From NCBI RefSeq assembly GCF_900119315.1, contig NZ_LT827010.1:5675001-5739000 (forward strand): 64,000 nucleotides of DNA. Reading direction: 5' to 3'. The stretch's first letter is position 1. Each line of letters begins with the position of its first letter. The translations under genes and the position numbers were made by a program. Positions 16,946-25,389 of this stretch are shown piece after piece. Under the pieces are notes generated by a model. The model saw nothing but the letters and a program-made list of their open reading frames with translations, searched no databases and had not been told where the DNA came from. This DNA is from Actinoplanes sp. SE50/110 (lineage in GTDB: Bacteria; Actinomycetota; Actinomycetes; Mycobacteriales; Micromonosporaceae).

Positions 16946-18049
16946 ATGGCGAAGTCCCTGTTCGTGGCCGCCGCCGCGATGAACACCGCGATGGCGACGG
17001 CCAGCCCGGTCGCCACCCTGGTCGTCGCCGACCGGCTCGGGCCGGCCTGGGGCGGCGTGCCCAGCACCGCCGCGATCACCGGCACCGGGGTGGGCGCGCT
17101 GATCCTGGCCCGGTCGGTCAGCCGGCGCGGCTGGCGGCACGGGCTGCTGGTCGCCTTCTGCTGCGCGGTGGCCGGCGGGCTGCTCGCCGCCGCGGCCCGT
17201 GGGCCGGTCCCGCTGAGCGTCGCACTGGTGCTGCTGGGTTACGGCAACGCCGGCGCGCTGCTGGCCCGCTACGCCGTGGCCGAGACGCATCCGGCGCGGC
17301 ACCGCGGCACCGCGATGGGCCTGCTGGTCTGGGCCGGTGCGATCGGCGCGGTCGGTGGCCCGCTGCTGCTCGGCGTCCTGCACCCGGCCACCGTGGTCTT
17401 CCTGGTCGCCGCGCTGGCCGCCGCGGCCGCCGCGGCGGGCGCCGCCACCCTGCCCCGCACGGTCGCCGCGGAGCCGCCGACCGGCCGGATGGACCTGTCC
17501 GGCATCCGCACCCCGCTGCTGGTGATGGGCACCGCGCAGGTGGTGATGGTCGCGGTGATGACCGCCGCCCCGGTGGAGATGCACGTGCACCACCACGGGC
17601 TGGCCACGATCGGGGTGGTGCTGTCCGCGCACACCCTCGGCATGTTCGCGCTGTCCCCGGTCACCGGCCGGCTCGCCGACCGGCTGGGCGCCCGCCCGGT
17701 GATGGCGGCCGGCCTGGTCACGGTCGCCGCCGGACCGGTCCTGGCGGCGGTCGGCGCGCCCCGGGTGCTCGCGTTCCTCCTGCTCGGCTACGGCTGGAAC
17801 CTGTGCCTGATCGGGGGCAGCGCCGTCCTGGCCACCCGGGTGCCGGAGCCGCTGCGGGCCCGCGCCGAGGGCACCGTCGACGGAATGGTCTGGGTCGCCG
17901 CCGCGGCCGGCGGGCTCGCCTCCACCGGACTGCTCACCATCGGCGGATACGGCCTGCTGGCCGCGCTCGCGGTGGCCGCGATCGGCCCGGCCGGGCTGTC
18001 AGTGGTCCGCCTGCAGAATCATCATCCCGTTCGCCGGGACGGTCAGTGA
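16946..18049 (+). CDS. Major facilitator superfamily transporter
   Basis: 367 residues, hydrophobic throughout with about 11-12 predicted membrane helices, small for the superfamily. MFS signs include the conserved arginine/glycine loop GRLADRLGARPVMAAGL near residue 245 and the HRGTAMGLLVW segment in the first half. The substrate cannot be inferred; drug or metabolite efflux is typical. Its 3' end overlaps the 3' end of the GH13 gene on the other strand by 51 bases, so the two cannot both be transcribed to their ends without antisense pairing. Confidence 0.85.
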   Translation: MAKSLFVAAAAMNTAMATASPVATLVVADRLGPAWGGVPSTAAITGTGVGALILARSVSRRGWRHGLLVAFCCAVAGGLLAAAARGPVPLSVALVLLGYGNAGALLARYAVAETHPARHRGTAMGLLVWAGAIGAVGGPLLLGVLHPATVVFLVAALAAAAAAAGAATLPRTVAAEPPTGRMDLSGIRTPLLVMGTAQVVMVAVMTAAPVEMHVHHHGLATIGVVLSAHTLGMFALSPVTGRLADRLGARPVMAAGLVTVAAGPVLAAVGAPRVLAFLLLGYGWNLCLIGGSAVLATRVPEPLRARAEGTVDGMVWVAAAAGGLASTGLLTIGGYGLLAALAVAAIGPAGLSVVRLQNHHPVRRDGQ

Positions 18050-19873
18050 CACCTCCGGGGCGGCGGTCACCGCGCCCGCGTTCCCGGCCACCATCGGGTT
18101 GGGGAAGAAGTCGTAGTAGTCACTGTTGAACACCTCGCGCCACCGGCCCGCCCACGGCAGGTTCAGCCGGTAGTCGTACAGCGTGGACTCGCTGAAGGTC
18201 AGCAGCACCACCACGTCGTCGCCGCGCCGCATCGCGACCACCCGGTTGTCCTCGTCGACGTGCAGCACGTCGACCGCCGCCGAGCGCAGCGCCGGCAACT
18301 CCCGGCGCAGGTGGACCAGGTCCCGCGTGCAGCGCAGGAAGTCGACCATGTGCCGGTCGGCGCCGAGCGCCCCGTCCCACCAGATCAGCCGGTCGGTGCG
18401 CCCCGGGCTGTCCGACCAGAGCGTGTCCTCCAGGAATTCCTGGCCCATGAACAGCATCGGCACACCGGGCGCGGTCAACAGCAGGCCGGTGGCCACCCGG
18501 GACCGGCTGCGCGCGTACCAGGACCGGGGGTCGGCGCTGTCGGCCAGCGTGGCGATCCGCGGCGCCCGGTGGTCGTCCATGTCGAGGACCAGGTCGTGGT
18601 TTTCCAGGCAGTTGTAGGACCAGCCGGGCGAGTGCAACCCGGCGACCAGCCGACCGACCCCGGCTCCCCGATCGGCCAGCACCGCGCGCACCGCGTCGCG
18701 CAACGTGTCCGCGTAGGCCAGGTCGAAACCCATCCCGCCGGGCGGCGGCGCGACGGCCAGCCCGCGGAACTCGCCCCAGTACTCGGCGATCTGCACGGCC
18801 GCCGGCTTCGCCGCCCGCAGCGTGCCGGTCAGCTCCTGGCAGAAACCCCAGCCGCCGTTCGCGTCGATCACGGTCACCTCGTCGAAGCGCAACCCGTCGG
18901 CGTGATAGTCGCGCAGGAACATCAGCGCGTTCGCGGTCAGGAACTCGCGCACCGCCGGCCGGCCGAAGGCGAACACCCGGCCACCGGCCCAGCCGTCGCC
19001 GGTGAAATACGCGTTGTTGTCCGGCCCCGGCGCGGCCGGCATGTCGATGTAGTCCAGGCTCTGCGGGTCGAGACCGCCGCCGGCATGGTTGTAGACCACG
19101 TCGAAGAGCACCGCGATCCCGAACCGGTGACAGACGTCGACGAACGCCTTCAACTGGTTCACCTGCCCGGCCAGCTGCTCGAACTTGAGCGGCCCGGCCC
19201 CGGTCGCGGCCAGCAGCTCGTTGACCGCGTCCAGATAGGGCGGCAGCGCGTGCGGATCCACGCAGTAGTCCATCTCCGGCGAGAACAGATCCGTGCCGTT
19301 GTATCCGAGGCTCCACTCCCCCTGGAACTCGACCACCGGCAGCGGCTGCACCGCGGTCACCCCGAGCGCCGCGAGATAGGGCACCCTCTGCACGGCGTCG
19401 AGCAGTTTGGCGGTACGGTGCGGCCTGCGGTCGTGGCCCAGCGGATCGGCCGCCGCGAACACCCCCACATGGAACTGGTAGACGATCAGCTCCGCCGCGC
19501 CCGGCGGCGTCCACCCCTGGTCGTGCCAGGGATACGCGTCGTCGTCGACGACCAGCGCGTCACACTCCGGATAGCCGTACAGCTCCAGCTCCCGCGCCTG
19601 CGGGTCCCGCTTGAAGCCCTCCCCGCCGGCCCCGATCACGTAGAACCGGTACTTCGTGCCGGCGCCCACCCCGGGAAACCAGCCGGTCCAGTCGCCGGTC
19701 ACCGGATCCTGGACCAGCTCGTCCGCCGGATCGGGCAGATAGCTGAGCACCCCGTCGAACGCCACGAAGACCCGCCGCGCCGCCGGCGCCCAGAACCGGA
19801 CCGCCACCCCGCCGCCGACGAGCGTCGCCCCGCGCGCCAGATCGGCGGTGACATGCTCCTGCGAAGCCACCAT
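17999..19873 (-). CDS. GH13 alpha-glucan enzyme (branching-enzyme/trehalohydrolase-like) with N-terminal CBM48
   Basis: About 624 residues. The N-terminal CBM48-like beta domain (VRFWAPAARRVFVAF) precedes the GH13 barrel, which has all four conserved regions: VLFDVVYNHA, GLRFDEVTVI (nucleophile Asp), VQIAEYWGE (acid Glu) and LENHDLV. It is therefore expected to be active on alpha-1,4 glucans. Order and CBM48 point to a branching enzyme or trehalohydrolase group, not a secreted amylase, as there is no signal peptide. The start is set at the ATG at 19873 because TACCGT lies six bases upstream as a leaderless -10; an in-frame GTG at 19906 is the alternative. Tail-to-tail overlap of 51 bases with the MFS gene. 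Confidence 0.82.
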   Translation of the reverse strand: MVASQEHVTADLARGATLVGGGVAVRFWAPAARRVFVAFDGVLSYLPDPADELVQDPVTGDWTGWFPGVGAGTKYRFYVIGAGGEGFKRDPQARELELYGYPECDALVVDDDAYPWHDQGWTPPGAAELIVYQFHVGVFAAADPLGHDRRPHRTAKLLDAVQRVPYLAALGVTAVQPLPVVEFQGEWSLGYNGTDLFSPEMDYCVDPHALPPYLDAVNELLAATGAGPLKFEQLAGQVNQLKAFVDVCHRFGIAVLFDVVYNHAGGGLDPQSLDYIDMPAAPGPDNNAYFTGDGWAGGRVFAFGRPAVREFLTANALMFLRDYHADGLRFDEVTVIDANGGWGFCQELTGTLRAAKPAAVQIAEYWGEFRGLAVAPPPGGMGFDLAYADTLRDAVRAVLADRGAGVGRLVAGLHSPGWSYNCLENHDLVLDMDDHRAPRIATLADSADPRSWYARSRSRVATGLLLTAPGVPMLFMGQEFLEDTLWSDSPGRTDRLIWWDGALGADRHMVDFLRCTRDLVHLRRELPALRSAAVDVLHVDEDNRVVAMRRGDDVVVLLTFSESTLYDYRLNLPWAGRWREVFNSDYYDFFPNPMVAGNAGAVTAAPEVSLTVPANGMMILQADH

Positions 19874-19879
19874 CCCCAC

Positions 19880-19885
19880 ACGGTA
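19880..19885 (-). promoter_or_regulatory. Leaderless-type -10 box (TACCGT) of GH13 gene
   Basis: Six bases before the ATG at 19873 on the minus strand. It favours this start over the upstream GTG. Confidence 0.4.
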
Positions 19886-19929
19886 GGAGCCCGCCTCGGC
19901 AGTCACCCCCGGCGCGTCGGGTGTGCGAC

Positions 19930-20292
19930 TCAGTCCACCTGGAACAGGTCGCTGGCCCGGGTGGCGCGCAGCAGCCAGCGCAGATGCGGCTGCGGGTTGC
20001 GCAGGTGACAGGTGGCGTCCCGGGCATCGGCCACACAGCGGGCCGCGACCAGCATCCGCAGCCCGGCCGCGTCGCAGAAGTCCACCTCGGCCAGATCGAT
20101 GTGGATCTGCCGGACCGGTGCGGCCAGGCCCAGCACGTCGTGCACCCGGGTCAGGTCGTACAGCTGGGTCTGCAGCGCGGTCACCGACATCGCGTCCAGG
20201 CTGCCGCGCAGGTGGATGAGCAGCCGGTCACCGGTGCGGGCGCCGGCCACGCCGGCGCCCGCGAACCGCGGCTCGTCGCGTCCGCCGATCAT
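19930..20292 (-). CDS. STAS-domain anti-sigma-factor antagonist
   Basis: 120 residues, a single STAS domain: RLLIHLRGSLDAMSVTALQT, then IHIDLAEVDFCDAAGLRMLV, where Asp-Ala-Ala-Gly-Leu occupies the usual DSSGL site. The phosphorylatable serine of classical antagonists is replaced by Ala, so control may not be by phosphorylation. The ATG at 20292 overlaps the stop of the HATPase gene (ATGA), so the pair is translationally coupled and probably works together in a partner-switching module. Confidence 0.85.
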   Translation of the reverse strand: MIGGRDEPRFAGAGVAGARTGDRLLIHLRGSLDAMSVTALQTQLYDLTRVHDVLGLAAPVRQIHIDLAEVDFCDAAGLRMLVAARCVADARDATCHLRNPQPHLRWLLRATRASDLFQVD

Positions 20293-21119
20293 CCCGGCAC
20301 CTCCGGGCGGTTGCGCAGGATCGCCCACACCAGTTTCCCACCCCGGGCCGGAAGCGCGCCCCACGCCGAGGCGGCCGCCCCGACGATCCGCAGACCCAGG
20401 CCGCGGTCGGTGAGCGACGGCCCGAGCGGGCCCGGAACCGGGTCGCGGACCTGCGGCAGCGCCGGATCGCCGTCGTGCACCGCGAGGTGCAGCGCGGCGG
20501 TGACGCCCTCCCCGCGCGACGACACGATCATCGCGATGTCGGTGCCGGCGTGCTCGGCCGCGTTCACCACCAGCTCGGAGGCGACCAGCCGGCCACGCTC
20601 CAGCAGGTGCGGCAGATCCCAGCCCTGGCAGGCGTCCCCGATCAGGGCCCGGGCCAGGGAGGCGGCGGCCGGGTCGGGCGGCAGGGCCAGCTGCATCCGG
20701 TCGATCAGCGGGCGGCGGTGGGCCAGGGCGGTGTGCGCCTGCTGCACCGACGCGTGCATGACCAGCCAGTCGCGGGCGCCGAGCCGGCGCAGCCGACGGG
20801 CCAGTGGGGCGGACGCCGGCAGGCAGACCCCGATCGCGATCGGTGGCCGCATCGCCGCGCCCTGTGCGCAGAGCGTGAGCCAGAGGGCGGCACTGACCGC
20901 ACGCGGGTCGGTCAGCCGGTGCAGGTCGACGATCATGCCGGTCGGGTGCTCGGCCAGGCACTTGTCCAGCACAGCGCGGGCCTGCGCGGACAGTTGCCGG
21001 TCCCAGGGCCCGCACAGGGTCACCTCGATGACCGCGGTCTCCGGGTCGATGACCGCCAGCACGGCGTCGGCGCGCGCGTCCCCGGACCACCCGATCAGAT
21101 GGGGCGAGCCCGCAACCAT
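20289..21119 (-). CDS. Anti-sigma regulatory kinase: STAS-like N-terminal domain fused to RsbW-type HATPase
   Basis: 276 residues. The first 135 residues look like a second, divergent STAS-type fold (IEVTLCGPWDRQLSAQARAV, GMIVDLHRLTDPRAVSAALW). The C-terminal part is an RsbW/SpoIIAB-like GHKL ATPase with N-box ELVVNAAEHAG and G-box TDRGLGLRIVG. The ATG at 21119 is preceded by GGGAG and AAAGG, which decide the start. No sigma factor gene is adjacent, so the target is elsewhere. Coupling to the downstream STAS gene suggests an antagonist/kinase pair for a stress sigma factor. Confidence 0.8.
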   Translation of the reverse strand: MVAGSPHLIGWSGDARADAVLAVIDPETAVIEVTLCGPWDRQLSAQARAVLDKCLAEHPTGMIVDLHRLTDPRAVSAALWLTLCAQGAAMRPPIAIGVCLPASAPLARRLRRLGARDWLVMHASVQQAHTALAHRRPLIDRMQLALPPDPAAASLARALIGDACQGWDLPHLLERGRLVASELVVNAAEHAGTDIAMIVSSRGEGVTAALHLAVHDGDPALPQVRDPVPGPLGPSLTDRGLGLRIVGAAASAWGALPARGGKLVWAILRNRPEVPG

Positions 21120-21323
21120 GTACCTTTCTCCCGGTTCTTCCGGTTCACCCCACAAGGGAACTCAGCGACATCCATCACTGTCGCCCGCAATTCTTGAATC
21201 GCCCCAAAGACACCGTCAACGCAGATTCACCATGCGTCGATGATCGCGGCGGGAGGGCACCGGCAAGTCACTCACCGTGAGTCATTGGCCCGATCCGGTA
21301 ACCCTGAAACCGGGCCGTACGTC

Positions 21324-21352
21324 GCGGGCCGGGCGTGGGACGCCCGGCCCGC
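21324..21352 (-). terminator. Hairpin terminator of helY
   Basis: Perfect 13-bp arms (GCGGGCCGGGCGT and complement) around GGG, 14 bases beyond the helY stop. The remaining bases back to 21120 show a small ACTCAC/GTGAGT dyad at 21270-21282 and nothing else recognisable. Confidence 0.75.
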
Positions 21353-21366
21353 CGGCGCTTCAGGTG

Positions 21367-24123
21367 TCAGAGGCCGGCCTGATAGGCCAGCACCCCGCGA
21401 TTCACCGCGCTGATCGCCTTGCGCGCGGTCTCCTTGACCCCCGGCGACGCCACCGCCGCCTCGCGAATCTGCCCCAGCAGGTCGAGCACCTGCCGCGCCC
21501 AGCGGACGAAGTCGCCGGCCGGCATGTCGGCGTCATAGTTGTGGCCGCTGGCCAGCACCTTGGCGAGCGGCTCACCGCGCGCCCAGCGGAACATCGGCCA
21601 GACGAAGCCCGGGTCGGGCTCGCGGGTCAGCGACAGCCCGTGCTCGCCCTCCTCGGTGGCGATCTCCGTCCACAGCTTGGCGCAGGCGTCGACCGCCTCG
21701 CTGATCGGTCCCTTCGGCACCGAGGCGCGGTCCTCACCCTCGCGGCGCGACTCGTAGAGCACCATCGACACCGCGGCGGCCAGTTCCTCGGGGGCCAGAC
21801 CGGCCCACACGTCCTGCCGCAGGCACTCGGCGACCAGCAGGTCGGCCTCCGACCAGATCCGGCCCAGCGTCCGGCCGGCCTCGGTGACCTCACCGTCGTG
21901 CGACAGGTAGCCGCGGGCCGTCAGCACCGAGCAGACCTGGTCGAACGTGCGGGCCAGCGACCCGGTACGGCCGGCCACCTTGTCCCGCAGGGCGTCGGTG
22001 TCGCGCTGCAGCCGGTGCCGGCGCTCGGCCCAGCGGGCATGGTCCTCCCGCTCCGGGCAGGCGTGACACGGGTGCTGCCGCAGCTTCACCTTGAGCAGGG
22101 CGATCTCGGCGTCCTCCCCCGGGTTGGCCCGGCCCCGGCTGCGCCGCCGGTCCGGATGCCGGTCGAGCCCGGTGCCGCTGACCTGGGCGGCCAGGTCCCG
22201 CCGGGCGCCGGGGGAGCGGTGGTTGAAGTTCTTCGGCACCCGCAGCCGGGCGAGCACCTCCACCTCGCCGCCGAACTCGGCGGGACTGACCCGGCCGGCC
22301 CAGCGGTCCTGGGTGAGCACCATCGGCCGGGGCTCGCCGAACCCGCCGGCGGCCGGTTCCAGCACCACGGCCAGGCCGGCGTGCCGACCCTGCGGCACCC
22401 GGATCACGTCGCCGATCCGCACCTTGGACAGCGAGTCGTTGGCCGCCGACCGGCGCTGCGCCACCCCCTGCCGGGCCATCGCCTTCTCCCGGTCGGCGAT
22501 GGCGACCCGGAGCCCGAAATACTCGTCGAAGTCGCCGTGGTGACAGGCGGCGTCGGCGCCGTAGGTCTGCATCGTGTCGACGTTGCGCTGCACCTGGCGA
22601 GCCAGCCCGACCACCGACCGGTCCGCCTGGAACTGGGCGAACGACGACTCCAGCAGCTCGCGGGACTTGTCCGCGCCGACCGTGCCGACCAGGTTGACCG
22701 CCATGTTGTAGGACGGGCGGAACGACGAGCGCAGTGGATAGGTGCGGGTGGAGGCCAGGCCGGCCACGTGCCGCGGGTCGACCTCGGGACTCCAGAGCAC
22801 CACGGCGTGCCCCTCGACGTCGATGCCGCGGCGCCCAGCCCGGCCGGTGAGCTGCGTGTACTCCCCCGGAGTGAGGTCGACGTGCGCTTCCCCGTTGAAC
22901 TTGACCAGCCGCTCCAGCACCACGCAGCGGGCCGGCATGTTGATCCCCAGGGCCAGCGTCTCGGTCGCGAAGACCGCCTTGACCAGCCCGTTGACGAAGC
23001 ACTCCTCGACCGCCTCCTTGAAGGCGGGCAGCATGCCGGCGTGGTGCGCGGCGACGCCCCGCTCCAGCCCGTCGAGCCACTCCCAGTAGCCGAGCACCGA
23101 CAGGTCCTCGGCGGGGATGCTGGCGACCTTGGCCTGGGCGATCCGGCGGATCTCGGCACGCTCGTCCGGGTCGGTGAGCCGCAGACCGGCGCCCAGGCAC
23201 TGCTGGACGGCGGCGTCGCAGCCGGCCCGGCTGAAGATGAACAGGATGGCCGGCAGCAGACCGGCACGCTCCAGCCGGTCGACCACCTCGGCGCGCGGCG
23301 GCGGCTGCCAGCGGCGGCCCCGGCCACCCCGCCCGTTCCACCCGGAGGCACGCTCGCCGAGCTCCAGCCGGCGCTCCATCTCCCGGGTGTAGCGCAGCAG
23401 CTCGGGGTGGACGTCGTGTTTCCTGGCCGCGTCGGCGTCGTGGAACAGGTCGAACATCCGCCGGCCGACCAGCATGTGCTGCCAGAGCGGAACCGGCCGG
23501 TGCTCGGAGACCACCACCGAGGTCTCGCCGCGGACGGTGACCAGCCAGTCGGCGAACTCCTCGTAGTTGCTGACCGTGGCGGACAGCGAGACCAGGGTGA
23601 CCGAGGCCGGAAGGTGGATGATCACCTCCTCCCAGACCGCGCCACGGAAGCGGTCGGCCAGGTAGTGCACCTCGTCCATCACGACGTAGGCCAGATTCTT
23701 CAGCTGGCTGGAGCCGGAGTAGAGCATGTTGCGCAGCACCTCGGTGGTCATCACCACCACCGGGGCGTCCGCGTTGATCACGTTGTCGCCGGTGAGCAGG
23801 CCGACCTTGTCGGGCCCGTAGCGCTCCACCAGGTCGTGGAACTTCTGGTTGGACAGCGCCTTGATCGGCGTGGTGTAGAAGCACTTGCGCTCGCCGGCGC
23901 GCAATGCCAGATGCACCGCGAACTCGCCCACCACCGTCTTGCCGGCGCCGGTCGGCGCGCACACCAGCACCCCGTTGCCGCGCTCCAGCGCCTCGCAGGA
24001 CTCGCGCTGGAAGTCGTCCAGGTCGAAACCGACGTCGAGCATGAAGTCGTCGAGCGCCGGGAAGGTGGCGACCCGCGCCGCCCGCCGCTTGGATTCCGCA
24101 TACCTGTCGGCGGGACTAGTCAT
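21367..24123 (-). CDS. helY: DEAD/DEAH-box RNA helicase HelY (Ski2-like)
   Basis: 918 residues, the length of mycobacterial HelY (Ski2/Mtr4 superfamily 2). Motifs: Q-motif region LDDFQRESCEALERG, Walker A CAPTGAGKTVVGE, DEVHYLADRFRG, SLSATVSN, then GINMPARCVV and QLTGRAGRRGID in the second RecA domain. The long C-terminal part resembles the DSHCT region. It probably unwinds structured RNA or DNA. In mycobacteria helY also sits downstream of the pafBC-tat genes, as here. The ATG at 24123 has no ribosome site but TAGTCT lies seven bases upstream, implying a leaderless message. Confidence 0.92.
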   Translation of the reverse strand: MTSPADRYAESKRRAARVATFPALDDFMLDVGFDLDDFQRESCEALERGNGVLVCAPTGAGKTVVGEFAVHLALRAGERKCFYTTPIKALSNQKFHDLVERYGPDKVGLLTGDNVINADAPVVVMTTEVLRNMLYSGSSQLKNLAYVVMDEVHYLADRFRGAVWEEVIIHLPASVTLVSLSATVSNYEEFADWLVTVRGETSVVVSEHRPVPLWQHMLVGRRMFDLFHDADAARKHDVHPELLRYTREMERRLELGERASGWNGRGGRGRRWQPPPRAEVVDRLERAGLLPAILFIFSRAGCDAAVQQCLGAGLRLTDPDERAEIRRIAQAKVASIPAEDLSVLGYWEWLDGLERGVAAHHAGMLPAFKEAVEECFVNGLVKAVFATETLALGINMPARCVVLERLVKFNGEAHVDLTPGEYTQLTGRAGRRGIDVEGHAVVLWSPEVDPRHVAGLASTRTYPLRSSFRPSYNMAVNLVGTVGADKSRELLESSFAQFQADRSVVGLARQVQRNVDTMQTYGADAACHHGDFDEYFGLRVAIADREKAMARQGVAQRRSAANDSLSKVRIGDVIRVPQGRHAGLAVVLEPAAGGFGEPRPMVLTQDRWAGRVSPAEFGGEVEVLARLRVPKNFNHRSPGARRDLAAQVSGTGLDRHPDRRRSRGRANPGEDAEIALLKVKLRQHPCHACPEREDHARWAERRHRLQRDTDALRDKVAGRTGSLARTFDQVCSVLTARGYLSHDGEVTEAGRTLGRIWSEADLLVAECLRQDVWAGLAPEELAAAVSMVLYESRREGEDRASVPKGPISEAVDACAKLWTEIATEEGEHGLSLTREPDPGFVWPMFRWARGEPLAKVLASGHNYDADMPAGDFVRWARQVLDLLGQIREAAVASPGVKETARKAISAVNRGVLAYQAGL

Positions 24124-24130
24124 GAACAAA

Positions 24131-24136
24131 AGACTA
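24131..24136 (-). promoter_or_regulatory. Leaderless-type -10 box (TAGTCT) of helY
   Basis: Seven bases before the helY ATG. The palindromic ACTAGT occurs here and again inside the first helY codons (24115-24120), 18 bases apart, and could bind a regulator. Confidence 0.5.
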
Positions 24137-24198
24137 GTTCGCGGGTACGACAATGTGCGACACGGTATGGGCGCTCGGGGGCATCGGCCGGTCATCGG

Positions 24199-24204
24199 TA
24201 AGGT
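24199..24204 (+). promoter_or_regulatory. Leaderless-type -10 box (TAAGGT) of HAD gene
   Basis: Six bases before the GTG at 24211, with no Shine-Dalgarno in between. It is only 75 bp from the divergent helY start. Confidence 0.45.
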
Positions 24205-24210
24205 GCACGA

Positions 24211-24936
24211 GTGCCGCTTGCCCCCGAACATCCCCCGTCCGCGCGGCTCGTGGAAGCCGTCCTGTTCGACTTCCACGGCACGCTCGCCCAGGTCGAGGAC
24301 CCGGTGACCTGGGTCGTCGCGGCCGCCGCGGCCTGCGGCGCCACGCTGGACCGCGGTAAGGCCACGATCCTGGCCGACCGGCTGGTCACCGCGGGCCGGG
24401 CCGGTGGCCCGCTGCCGCACCGGGTGCCGCCGCAGCTGGCCGAGCACTGGTCCGACCGCGATCTCTACGCGCACAGTCACCGGGCCGCCTACACCGGGCT
24501 GGCGGCCACCGTGCCGACCGATGTCGAGGGCCTTGCCGACGCGCTCTACGACCGGTTGCTGAGCCCCGACGGCTGGCTGCCATATTCGAACACCGAGCCC
24601 ACCCTGCGCAAGCTGCACGACGCCGGGATCAAGGTCGGCGTGGTCAGCAACATCGGCTTCGACATCCGCCCGCTGTTCACGCACTGGGGGCTGGACGGTC
24701 TGGTGGACGCGTTCGCGCTGAGTTTCGAGGTGGGCCGGATCAAACCCGACCCGGCGATCTTCCTGCGCGCCTGCGGCATGTTGGGCGCTGATCCGGAACG
24801 CACGCTGATGGTCGGAGACACCCCGGCGGACGCCGGCGCGGTCAAGGCCGGCTGCACCGCCCTGGTCGTCCCGGCCGCCGAGCCGGGCCGCAACAACGGC
24901 CTCGGCGCCACGCTCGCCCTCGCCGGTTGCATCTGA
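24211..24936 (+). CDS. HAD-superfamily hydrolase (phosphatase-like)
   Basis: 241 residues. Motif I is VLFDFHGTLA (DxDxT type with Phe-His between the key residues), motif II VGVVSNIG, motif III lysine in GRIKPDPAIF and motif IV LMVGDTPADAGA. The cap domain lies between motif I and II (about 25-125), making it a subfamily I HAD. A small phosphorylated metabolite is the likely substrate, but the cap gives no precise clue. Divergent from helY. GTG start at 24211, six bases after a -10-like TAAGGT. Confidence 0.85.
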   Translation: MPLAPEHPPSARLVEAVLFDFHGTLAQVEDPVTWVVAAAAACGATLDRGKATILADRLVTAGRAGGPLPHRVPPQLAEHWSDRDLYAHSHRAAYTGLAATVPTDVEGLADALYDRLLSPDGWLPYSNTEPTLRKLHDAGIKVGVVSNIGFDIRPLFTHWGLDGLVDAFALSFEVGRIKPDPAIFLRACGMLGADPERTLMVGDTPADAGAVKAGCTALVVPAAEPGRNNGLGATLALAGCI

Positions 24937-24964
24937 AGATCCGATGGCGGCGCTACGCCGTGAG

Positions 24965-25115
24965 CCCACCCGCCGTGCCCCAACCCTGCGCCGTGCGCCC
25001 TCCCGCCGTGCCCAACCCTGCGCCGCGGGCCGACCCGCCGTGCCCAACCCAGCGCCGCGGGCCGACCCGCCGTGCCCGACCCTGCGCCGCGGGCCCGCCG
25101 CCCGTCGCGCCCCCA
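24965..25115. repeat. Degenerate GC-rich tandem repeats downstream of HAD gene
   Basis: About four to five imperfect copies of a roughly 32-bp unit containing CGTGCCCAACC and GCGCCGCGGGCCGAC. The best copies start near 25008 and 25039. No gene is visible between 24937 and 25146. Confidence 0.65.
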
Positions 25116-25146
25116 CTCTCCGCCGCGGGCCGATCCCCGCGCCGGC

Positions 25147-25347
25147 TCAGATGTAGCGGTCGAGGATGGTGCCGCGCCGCGCCGACCTGCCGGGGGTGGC
25201 CTGCGCGGTCGCCGCGGTGTCCGCGCCGAACTGCTGGTTGGTGGCCGCCTCGGCCATCGCCTTGAACGCCTGGCGGGCGTTGCCGAAGACCGACGTCGCC
25301 AGGGAGGTCATCGAGTTCGCGGTGCCGGAGACCGTGTTCATCGCCAT
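25147..25347 (-). CDS. Small hypothetical protein
   Basis: 66 residues, Ala/Thr-rich and soluble. A helical middle (VFGNARQAFKAMAEAATNQQ) precedes a basic tail PGRSARRGTILDRYI. No signal peptide, membrane segment or cysteine. I do not recognise a family. It sits alone between the HAD gene (converging) and the lipid kinase (upstream, same strand, 42 bp away), so it may share the kinase transcript. The compact reading frame amid low-complexity DNA lends only moderate support. Confidence 0.5.
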   Translation of the reverse strand: MAMNTVSGTANSMTSLATSVFGNARQAFKAMAEAATNQQFGADTAATAQATPGRSARRGTILDRYI

Positions 25348-25389
25348 GCCCCCAGGTTCGGGTGCTTCCCGGGGAAACTGACCCCCGGC

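Noticed and set aside
18260-20008. Long plus-strand open frame opposite the GH13 gene
   Set aside because: Antisense shadow of a gene with all four GH13 active-site regions. No ribosome site or recognisable domain.
21277-24201. 974-codon plus-strand open frame opposite helY
   Set aside because: It mirrors helY codon periodicity, is His/Gln/Val/Arg-rich and has no domain; helY itself has all helicase motifs.
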